This document shows positions 1 through 5,142 of a stretch of 5,406 nt of DNA, piece by piece (the first letter of the stretch is position 1; each line of letters begins with the position of its first letter). Both the position numbers and the translations under genes were made by a program. Location of the stretch: assembly GCA_955652455.1 (NCBI GenBank), contig CATPBU010000143.1, positions 1 through 5,406 of the forward strand, written 5' to 3'. The notes under the pieces were generated by a model that did not search any database, had not been told where the DNA came from, and saw only the letters and a program-made list of their open reading frames with translations. The stretch is from Candidatus Dormiibacterota bacterium (GTDB taxonomy: Bacteria > Chloroflexota > Dormibacteria > UBA8260).

Positions 1-1
1 C

Positions 2-400
2 CCCGCCTTCCGTCCGATGACGTCCGGTGCGCCGGGCGCTGCGGCAGCGACGGGGACAGCACCGGCGGAGCCGGCGGACGATACGGACGATGCGGACGTC
101 TCTGAGGCGCAGCCGGTCGCCAACGCCGCCGCCTCGGTGGCTGTCGACATCCCGACATCGGACCCGGGACGGCGTCGGGTCGAGCGGGTCGGCGCGGCGA
201 GCGCGCCGACGGCACGGCCGCGGTCCACACGCGGCCAGACGCAGGGCTACATTCAGGCGCTGGAGAGCGACGATGCCGCGATCCCCTTCGACCGCGTTCC
301 CTACGTGCCGGCGGACCTGCGGCGGGTGGCCATCATCGCCGGCCTCATGATCGTGCTCATCATCGTTGCAGACATCATCGTCAGCAACGTCGTCAAGTAG
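2..400 (+). CDS. C-terminal part of a putative tail-anchored membrane protein, function unknown
   Basis: I do not recognise a family. The reading frame is open to the left edge. The first visible ATG is at 17, but it has no purine-rich ribosome site before it, so the true start is probably outside the window. Numbering from that ATG gives 127 residues. Residues 1-75 are low complexity, rich in Ala, Pro, Asp and Arg, and probably disordered. Residues 76-100 look like a short ordered segment (GYIQALES, FDRVPYVPADLRR). Residues 104-125 form one very hydrophobic helix (VAIIAGLMIVLIIVADIIV) that ends two residues from the stop. R102 and R103 flank it on the N side, predicting N-in orientation. This is tail-anchored topology, with only a few residues after the helix. 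D119 lies inside the helix, which is slightly odd. The stop TAG is 5 bases before the ArsA/Get3-like gene, so the two are probably co-transcribed. It could instead be the end of a larger single-pass protein whose catalytic part is upstream. Confidence 0.72.
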   Translation, partial: PAFRPMTSGAPGAAAATGTAPAEPADDTDDADVSEAQPVANAAASVAVDIPTSDPGRRRVERVGAASAPTARPRSTRGQTQGYIQALESDDAAIPFDRVPYVPADLRRVAIIAGLMIVLIIVADIIVSNVVK

Positions 401-405
401 GTCCT

Positions 406-1578
406 GTGCGCGTTATCCTCTACACGGGCAAGGGGGGCGTCGGCAAGACCACGGTTGCCGCAGCAACCGCCGTGGCCTGCGCCAAGCTGGGGCACCGCAC
501 GCTGATCATCTCGACGGACGCCGCCCATTCACTCGGTGACTCGTTCGACGTCGAGCTCGGTGACCACCCCACCAACATCGCACCCAACCTCGACGCCCAG
601 GAGATCAACGCCCTCCATGAGATGGAGGAGCACTGGGAACGTGTCCACAGCTATCTGATCTCCCTGTTCGCCTCGTGGGGTGTCGACGACTTCGTCGCCG
701 AGGAGATGGCCACGCCTCCGGGGATGGAGGAGGTTGCCAGCCTGATGTGGATCAAGCGGCACAAGGAGCAGGGCGTCTACGACGTGGTCATCGTCGACTG
801 CGCGCCCACCGGCGAGACCCTGCAGCTGCTCGCCTTCCCAGACGTGGCGCGGTGGTACCTGACCAAGATCTTCCCGGTCGAGCGCAAGGTGTGGAAGGTT
901 GCCCGGCCGATGGTGCAGCCATTCACCAACATCCCGCTGCCGACCGACGACATCTTCGGCCACATCAAGGACCTGCTCTTCGACCTCGACGGCATGAAGA
1001 ACATCCTTGGCGATCCCCAGATCTGCACGGTGCGGCTGGTGCTCAACCTCGAGAAGATGGTGGTCAAGGAGGCGCAGCGCGCATTCACGTACCTCTGTCT
1101 GTACGACTACCTGACCGACCTGGTCGTGGTCAATCGGATCCTCCCTGACGAGGTCACCGACGAATACTTCGCGGCCTGGCACCGGTCCCAGAAGAAGTAC
1201 GACGCGCTCGTCGAAAACGCCTTCTCTCCCGTGCCAATTCGCCGCACCCCGCTCTTCGACCACGAGATCGTCGGGCTCGACTCCCTCGCCGAGATGGCAG
1301 AGGCGATCTTCGGTGACACCGACCCAACGCAGCGATTCCACACCACGGTGTCGCAGCACCTCAAGAAGGTCGGGGCGAACTACGAGCTCCAGCTGCAACT
1401 GCCCTTTGTCGGCAAGGACGAGGTGGACATCACCCATCGTCCCGGCGAGCTCTTCGTCAGCGTCGGTCCGTACAAGCGCGAGATCAGCCTGCCACGGGTG
1501 CTCAACGGCACCAGGGTGATCAAGGGCAAGCTCGACGAGGGGATGCTGCGGGTGACCTTCGCGGGGGCGGCGCGGTGA
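406..1578 (+). CDS. ArsA/Get3-family ATPase with C-terminal HSP20-like domain
   Basis: This 390-residue cytosolic P-loop ATPase belongs to the SIMIBI class that includes ArsA (arsenite pump ATPase) and Get3/TRC40 (tail-anchored protein chaperone). The deviant Walker A is at residues 8-16 (GKGGVGKTT), with signature Lys9 and P-loop Lys14. Switch I is STDAAHS at 36-42 with Asp38. A PPGMEE motif lies at 104-109. Switch II is DCAPTGETL at 131-139, the ArsA/Get3 signature. The conserved NLEKM...EAQRAFTYL and VVNRILPDE segments follow. Residues about 325-388 form a beta-rich segment (NYELQLQLPFV...ELFVSVGPYKREISLP...GMLRVTF) typical of the HSP20-like domain appended to some bacterial ArsA proteins and to plant/cyanobacterial Get3d. 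There are only four cysteines (25, 132, 207, 231) and no CxxC pair, so neither the Get3 zinc site nor the ArsA metalloid site is evident, and no arsB, arsC or arsR is visible. A role in protein handling is likelier than arsenic export. The GTG start fits: the Walker A begins at residue 8. Confidence 0.94.
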   Translation: MRVILYTGKGGVGKTTVAAATAVACAKLGHRTLIISTDAAHSLGDSFDVELGDHPTNIAPNLDAQEINALHEMEEHWERVHSYLISLFASWGVDDFVAEEMATPPGMEEVASLMWIKRHKEQGVYDVVIVDCAPTGETLQLLAFPDVARWYLTKIFPVERKVWKVARPMVQPFTNIPLPTDDIFGHIKDLLFDLDGMKNILGDPQICTVRLVLNLEKMVVKEAQRAFTYLCLYDYLTDLVVVNRILPDEVTDEYFAAWHRSQKKYDALVENAFSPVPIRRTPLFDHEIVGLDSLAEMAEAIFGDTDPTQRFHTTVSQHLKKVGANYELQLQLPFVGKDEVDITHRPGELFVSVGPYKREISLPRVLNGTRVIKGKLDEGMLRVTFAGAAR

Positions 1579-1826
1579 CCGAGCCATTCGCCGTCGACCC
1601 CGGCAAGATCGTCGCCGAGGTCTTACAGCTGCTGGCCAACGCGGTCGGTGAGTTCGTCCCCCCCGACGCGCAGATGCACCTGGTCAACGCCCAGCGCGAG
1701 TTGCTGCTGGCGCTTGCGGTGATCATCGAGCACAACAGCACACGCACGCCCCGACATCCGCGGGGCCAGCGCCGCGCCCGCGCAGAGACCACGACCAGGC
1801 GCCCCAAGCGCGTCGAGCTGGATTGA
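1575..1826 (+). CDS. small helical protein with basic tail, coupled to the ArsA/Get3-like gene
   Basis: I do not recognise this 83-residue protein. The GTG start at 1575 overlaps the TGA of the ATPase gene (GTGA), so translation is probably coupled. Its own stop overlaps the next start in the same way. Residues about 10-22 (KIVAEVLQLLANA) and 31-52 (DAQMHLVNAQRELLLALAVIIEH) read as two helices separated by a VGEFVPP turn. The second helix is strongly hydrophobic on one face. Residues 55-80 are a Pro- and Arg-rich tail with many basic residues, probably disordered and able to bind nucleic acid, acidic protein or lipid surfaces. There is no signal peptide and no convincing transmembrane helix. 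It contains the only in-frame TTA leucine codon I found among the + strand genes (1623-1625). The context suggests an accessory partner of the ATPase, but that is inference. The coupling on both sides and the sensible amphipathic pattern argue that it is real. Confidence 0.75.
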   Translation: MTEPFAVDPGKIVAEVLQLLANAVGEFVPPDAQMHLVNAQRELLLALAVIIEHNSTRTPRHPRGQRRARAETTTRRPKRVELD

Positions 1827-2368
1827 CCCGGCGCGATCGCCGGCCCAAGCGACCCTCGCAGGTGGTCGTCGACGGCGTCGCCTGGCCGGTGCAGGGTGCC
1901 CAGGCCGCGATCGTCGACGGACCACGGGTGCTGCTCCAGCTGCGCCCCTTCCCGCCAGGATGGGAGCTGCCCGGCGGGCATGTCGAGCCGGACGAGGACC
2001 CAGCAGAGACCGCGGTGCGAGAGACGGAGGAGGAGACCGGGTACCGCGTCAACATTCGCGGCCTCGTCGGCGTGTACTCCTGGAGCGGTCTGCGCAACGC
2101 GGCGGACGCGGTGTTCCTCGCCGAGGTGGCCGGCGGTGAACGGCACTGGAGCATCGAGTCGCTGCGCACCGTGTTCGTGACCGCCGACGCTCTCCCGCTC
2201 ACCGCGTTCCCCTGGTGCCGGCAGCGCGTCTACGACGCCCTGGCACGCTCGGAGGGCGCACCACCGGTGCACCGCGTCCAGCCGGTCACATTGCGCCACG
2301 TCGCCGCCTTCAGCAGCAGCTGGTTGAGCGGGCCGGTCGACCGGGTGCGCAAGCGCATGCGCTCGTGA
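1823..2368 (+). CDS. Nudix hydrolase (MutT-like)
   Basis: Nudix enzymes cleave nucleoside diphosphates linked to another moiety, using Mg2+ held by the Nudix-box glutamates. This 181-residue protein has a full box at residues 52-74: G52, E58, then R66-E67, E70-E71 and G73, matching GX5EX7REUXEEXGU except for Thr68 at a usually hydrophobic position. The preceding strand WELPGGHVE (47-55) is typical. Residues 1-12 are basic and the C-terminal 40 residues (about 140-181) are Arg-rich beyond the core fold. The start chosen is TTG at 1823, which overlaps the upstream stop as TTGA. GTG at 1862 (residue 14) would also keep the whole Nudix domain and cannot be excluded. The gene ends in a GTGA overlap with the exchanger gene. 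The substrate cannot be told from the sequence; sanitation of damaged nucleotides and ADP-ribose or other nucleotide-sugar cleavage are all possible. Confidence 0.93.
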   Translation: MTRRDRRPKRPSQVVVDGVAWPVQGAQAAIVDGPRVLLQLRPFPPGWELPGGHVEPDEDPAETAVRETEEETGYRVNIRGLVGVYSWSGLRNAADAVFLAEVAGGERHWSIESLRTVFVTADALPLTAFPWCRQRVYDALARSEGAPPVHRVQPVTLRHVAAFSSSWLSGPVDRVRKRMRS

Positions 2369-3351
2369 CCCAGGCGCTTCTCTTCATCGGCGGCCTCGTG
2401 CTCATCCTCGCCGCGTCCGAGCTCTTCACCAACGCAGTGGAATGGACGGGATTTCGCCTCAAGCTGGCCAGCGGGGCCACCGGCAGCCTCCTTGCCGCGC
2501 TGGGCACCTCGCTGCCGGAGACGTTCGTCCCGGTGGTGGCGCTGATCAGCCAGAAGCCATCGGCGGCGGCGGTGGCGAGCGGAGCGGTGCTGGGCTCGCC
2601 GTTCCTCTTGCTCGGCGTCGGCGTAGCCATCACCGGGCTGGCGCTGCTGTTGCGTGGGGACCGCACCCTGCGCCTCGACAAGGGCCAGGTGCGGCGTGAC
2701 CTCGGGGTGTTCATCGGCGCCTTCTCGGTGGTGCTGGTGGCGATCGTGCTGCCCACACCGGCGCGGATCGTCATCGGCGTCGGGCTGCTCGCCACCTACG
2801 GCCTGTACGTTCGCGCCACCCTGCGCGCCGGAAGTCCGTCGGGTGACATGCCCGAGCCGCTGCACCTGCTGCGCCGCCACCGGGGCGAACCGCCGGCCGC
2901 GATCGTGGCCATTCAGCTGCTGGTGTCGGTGGCGATGCTGGCAATCGGCTCCGAGCTCTTCGTCTCCGCGCTGAACGACACCGCCGCCGCCCTCCACGCC
3001 AACCCGCTGACCCTCGCGCTGATCGTGGTGCCGGTTGCCACCGAGCTGCCGGAGACGTTCAACAGCGTGCTCTGGGTGCGCAGCGGCGACGACAGCCTGG
3101 CCTTCGGCAACGTCGCCGGCTCAGCCACGTTCCAGTCGTGCGTGCTCGGTTTCATCGGGCTCACCTTCACACCGTGGCGTCCGGGGTTCAGCGGCATCCT
3201 TGGCGGGCTGTTCACCCTGGCTGTCGCCGTCGGCCTGCTGCTGCTCTTGCGCAACGGTAGCGCGCGCGGGCGCTGGCTGCTGCTCGCCGGGATCCCCTGG
3301 CTGGGCTATGTCGTTGCCGAGATCATCGCCGGCGGCCACCTCGGCGGCTGA
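2365..3351 (+). CDS. CaCA-superfamily cation exchanger (Na+/Ca2+ exchanger-like), atypical ion site
   Basis: This is a 328-residue integral membrane protein of about ten helices with the two inverted alpha repeats of the cation/Ca2+ exchanger superfamily, which swap Ca2+ or another cation against Na+ or H+ across the cytoplasmic membrane. Alpha-1 has GTSLPE at 47-52 and alpha-2 has ATELPE at 225-230, so the two key glutamates E52 and E230 are present. Alpha-2 continues with AFGNVAGSATFQS (246-258). In alpha-1 the usual GNxxGSN is GAVLGSP (73-79). A basic cytosolic loop (about 150-177, with RRHR at 170-173) separates the halves. The length is usual for prokaryotic members. I chose GTG at 2365, overlapping the Nudix stop as GTGA, because the first membrane helix starts at once after it. 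The frame is open back to ATG 2215, but that stretch overlaps the Nudix gene and is not exchanger-like. The transported ion is uncertain because several ligand positions are changed. Confidence 0.9.
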   Translation: MTQALLFIGGLVLILAASELFTNAVEWTGFRLKLASGATGSLLAALGTSLPETFVPVVALISQKPSAAAVASGAVLGSPFLLLGVGVAITGLALLLRGDRTLRLDKGQVRRDLGVFIGAFSVVLVAIVLPTPARIVIGVGLLATYGLYVRATLRAGSPSGDMPEPLHLLRRHRGEPPAAIVAIQLLVSVAMLAIGSELFVSALNDTAAALHANPLTLALIVVPVATELPETFNSVLWVRSGDDSLAFGNVAGSATFQSCVLGFIGLTFTPWRPGFSGILGGLFTLAVAVGLLLLLRNGSARGRWLLLAGIPWLGYVVAEIIAGGHLGG

Positions 3352-3361
3352 GGCAGGTCCA

Positions 3362-3401
3362 GCGACGCGACCGCGACAATGGGCGCGCCGCGACGCGACC
3401 G
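3362..3401 (+). repeat. 12-base direct repeat in the intergenic gap before the dehydrogenase
   Basis: The word GCGACGCGACCG occurs at 3362-3373 and again at 3390-3401, 28 bases apart start to start, inside the only sizeable gap (87 bases) between same-strand genes. The position upstream of a gene with its own good ribosome site would suit a regulator-binding pair, and 28 bases is near but not exactly three helical turns. GC-rich sequence yields such repeats by chance fairly easily, and I see no convincing -35/-10 pair nearby. Confidence 0.4.
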
Positions 3402-3426
3402 TGCGCGGACCACGTGGAGTCGCAGC

Positions 3427-3433
3427 AGGAGGA
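3427..3433 (+). promoter_or_regulatory. strong Shine-Dalgarno site of the dehydrogenase gene
   Basis: AGGAGGA lies 5 bases before ATG 3439. It is the best ribosome-binding site in the window and decides the dehydrogenase start in favour of 3439 over the in-frame upstream ATG at 3379. It contrasts with the five upstream genes, which have weak or no such sites and appear to rely on coupling. Confidence 0.85.
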
Positions 3434-3438
3434 ACTCG

Positions 3439-4338
3439 ATGAGGCTCGACGGGAGGGTTGGCGTCGTCACCGGCAGCGGTCGCGGCATCGGCCAGGCGTA
3501 TGCACGCGCGCTGGCACAGGCGGGGTGCGCGGTGGTCATCAACGACATCGACCCGGACGTTGCCGAGCAGACCGTGAGGGAGTTGACCGACGCCGGCCAC
3601 CAGGCGGTGGCCGAGGTGGCGGCGGTGGGCAGCGCCGAGGCGGCTGAGAAGCTGGTCCAGCGCGCGGTGGACAGCTTCGGCGGCATCGACATCATGTGCA
3701 CCAACGCCGGCATCCTTCGCGACAAGGTCCTCTGGAAGATGTCCGACGAGGACTTCGACCTGGTCATCGAGACGCACATGCGCGGCACCTTCACCTGCGC
3801 GCGCGCCGCCGCGGTGCGCATGCGTGAGCAGGGGCGCGGCGGACGCATCGTGGTGGTCGCGTCGTGGGCCGGCCAGCGCGGCAACTTCGGCCAGACCAAC
3901 TACGCCGGCGCCAAGGCCGGGATCGCCGCCTTCGCGCGCACCTGGGCGATGGAGCTGGCGCGGGCCGAGATCACCGTCAACGCCATCGTGCCCAATGCGC
4001 TCACCCGGATGATCGCCAGCATCCCCGGGATGGCCGAGATGGTCGAGGCCGCGGCGAAGGGTGAGCCGCTGCCCGACATGGTCCGCAAGCAGATGGGCAT
4101 GGGCATGCCCGAGGATGTCGCGCCACTGTTGGTGTTCCTGGCCTCGGATGCGGCCAAAGAGGTGACCGGGCAGTGCATCGGTCTTGGCGGCGACAAGCTC
4201 TCGCTGTGGTCGCACCCGCAGGAGATCGCTGCCGCGTACCGCGACGGTGGCTGGACGGCGGACGCCATCGCAGAGATCTGGCCGACGTCGCTCGGGGCAC
4301 GGCCGGAGACGTACGGCATTCCCTTCCTGGGAGCCTGA
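3439..4338 (+). CDS. short-chain dehydrogenase/reductase, MFE-2 (HSD17B4)-like, probably NAD-dependent
   Basis: This is a 299-residue Rossmann-fold oxidoreductase. The cofactor motif TGSGRGIG is at residues 11-18. Asp36 at the end of the second strand (VVINDID) predicts NAD(H) rather than NADP(H). NAG is at 89-91. The catalytic Ser142, Tyr155 and Lys159 are in place (YAGAK at 155-159). The tetrad Asn position appears to be His113 in THMRGTF, like the HLRGSF segment of peroxisomal multifunctional enzyme type 2 dehydrogenases, which oxidise (3R)-hydroxyacyl-CoA. After the usual SDR end (GGDK, about 251-254) there is a tail of some 45 residues (SLWSHPQE...GGWTADAIAEIW) seen in members of this subgroup. 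A 3-hydroxyacyl-CoA or steroid-like substrate in lipid breakdown is therefore plausible, but no MaoC hydratase, thiolase or acyl-CoA gene is in view. The start is set by AGGAGGA. A permease gene follows after 25 bases, probably in the same transcript. Confidence 0.93.
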   Translation: MRLDGRVGVVTGSGRGIGQAYARALAQAGCAVVINDIDPDVAEQTVRELTDAGHQAVAEVAAVGSAEAAEKLVQRAVDSFGGIDIMCTNAGILRDKVLWKMSDEDFDLVIETHMRGTFTCARAAAVRMREQGRGGRIVVVASWAGQRGNFGQTNYAGAKAGIAAFARTWAMELARAEITVNAIVPNALTRMIASIPGMAEMVEAAAKGEPLPDMVRKQMGMGMPEDVAPLLVFLASDAAKEVTGQCIGLGGDKLSLWSHPQEIAAAYRDGGWTADAIAEIWPTSLGARPETYGIPFLGA

Positions 4339-4363
4339 GACTGAGCGGAGCAGCGTCGCGGCG

Positions 4364-5110
4364 ATGAGCCTGCGCGACGCGCTGTTCGTCCTCGCCGGCG
4401 GCCTGGTCGCGGGCATCGCCAACACCATCGCCGGTGGCGGGTCTCTGCTCACCTTCCCGCTGCTCGTCGCCATCGGCCTGCCCCCGTTGGACGCCAACGT
4501 CACCAACACAGTGGGCATCGTTCCCGCTGCGGTCGGCGGCCTGCTCGGTTACCAGCGTGAGCTCGCCGGACAGCGGCAGCGGCTGATCCGGCTCCTGCCC
4601 TATGCGGTGGTCGGAGCAGTCGTCGGTGCTGTGCTGCTGCTGACCACGCCCGAGCGCGTGTTCAGGCGAGTGGTGCCGGTGCTCATCGTGGTGGCCTGCC
4701 TGGTGCTGCTCGCGCAGCGGCCGCTGGCGCGAGTACTCGAGAGGCGGCGGCGCAGCCGCTCGTCGCTGCTCCGAGCCGGCATCTTCGTGGCCGCCGTGTA
4801 CGGGGGCTACTTCGGCGCCGCCGTCAGCGTCCTCGTGCTCGCGCTCTTCGCGGTCACCATCGACGACAGCCTGCAGCGGCTCAATGCCCTGAAGGTGCCG
4901 TTCGCGGGTTCGATGAACCTGGTGTCGGGGATCGCATTTGCGATCTTCGCCCCGGTGCACTGGGCCTACGTGCTCGTCCTCGCCCCCGCGACCATGGTGG
5001 GCGGCCGCATCGGTGCGTCGGCGGCGCGTCGCGTTCCGGATCAACCGCTGCGAATCGCGGTCGTGGTGCTCGGGCTCGTCGCCGCGTTGTGGCTGCAGCT
5101 CACCCACTGA
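4364..5110 (+). CDS. TSUP family (TauE/SafE-like) membrane permease
   Basis: This is a 248-residue integral membrane protein of about seven or eight helices, the normal length for the TSUP family, whose studied members move sulfite, organosulfonates or other small organic anions. The N-terminal half carries the family motif GIANTIAGGGSLLTFPLL (17-34) followed by GLPPLDANVTNTVG (38-51). The second half repeats it in degenerate form, with YGGYFGAAVSVLV (146-158) and RLNALK (172-177) before the next helix pair. An Arg-rich loop (ERRRRSRSS, near residues 125-133) joins the halves and should be cytosolic. ATG 4364 is the start; no GTG or TTG lies in frame in the 25-base gap after the dehydrogenase stop. 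The ribosome site is weak (GGAG at 4347-4350, rather far). The substrate cannot be deduced. Its neighbour is a dehydrogenase rather than a sulfur gene, so an organic acid is as likely as sulfite. Confidence 0.92.
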   Translation: MSLRDALFVLAGGLVAGIANTIAGGGSLLTFPLLVAIGLPPLDANVTNTVGIVPAAVGGLLGYQRELAGQRQRLIRLLPYAVVGAVVGAVLLLTTPERVFRRVVPVLIVVACLVLLAQRPLARVLERRRRSRSSLLRAGIFVAAVYGGYFGAAVSVLVLALFAVTIDDSLQRLNALKVPFAGSMNLVSGIAFAIFAPVHWAYVLVLAPATMVGGRIGASAARRVPDQPLRIAVVVLGLVAALWLQLTH

Positions 5111-5121
5111 GGCCGATCGGT

Positions 5122-5142
5122 ACCGGCTCGCGCTCAGCCGGT
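5122..5142. terminator. candidate hairpin between convergent genes
   Basis: ACCGGCT at 5122-5128 pairs with AGCCGGT at 5136-5142 around a 7-base loop, giving a 7-bp GC-rich stem. It sits 12 bases after the permease stop and contains the stop codon of the convergent minus-strand gene (5134-5136). The location suits a bidirectional transcription end. There is no T-run on either side, so an intrinsic terminator of the standard kind is not supported. Confidence 0.35.

Noticed and set aside
406..1578. Arsenic resistance operon
   Set aside because: Only the ArsA-like ATPase would fit. There are no metalloid-binding cysteine clusters and no arsB, arsC, arsD or arsR in view.
529..1587. 352-codon minus-strand open frame opposite the ATPase
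   Set aside because: It is antisense to an ATPase with all motifs intact. Its composition (many His, Glu, Val, Leu repeats such as LLDHHLLEVEHQPH) reflects the codons of the other strand.
1748..1766. Hairpin GCCCCG/CGGGGC within the small gene's basic tail
   Set aside because: It is a six-pair stem with no T-run inside coding sequence, likely chance in GC-rich DNA. The downstream genes appear coupled, so termination here makes little sense.
2215..2364. 50-residue N-terminal extension of the exchanger from ATG 2215
   Set aside because: It lies fully inside the Nudix gene, is Arg/Pro-rich, and is not membrane-like. GTG 2365 gives a normal exchanger N-terminus and a GTGA overlap.
3379..3438. 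20-residue N-terminal extension of the dehydrogenase from ATG 3379
   Set aside because: The ideal AGGAGGA site is placed for ATG 3439, and the Rossmann strand begins right after that start. The extension is Arg-rich and unlike SDR N-termini.
3121..4518. 465-codon minus-strand open frame covering the dehydrogenase
   Set aside because: It is antisense to a gene with complete SDR motifs. Its product is His/Arg/Ala/Gly-rich without any recognisable domain, as expected from a mirror frame in GC-rich DNA.
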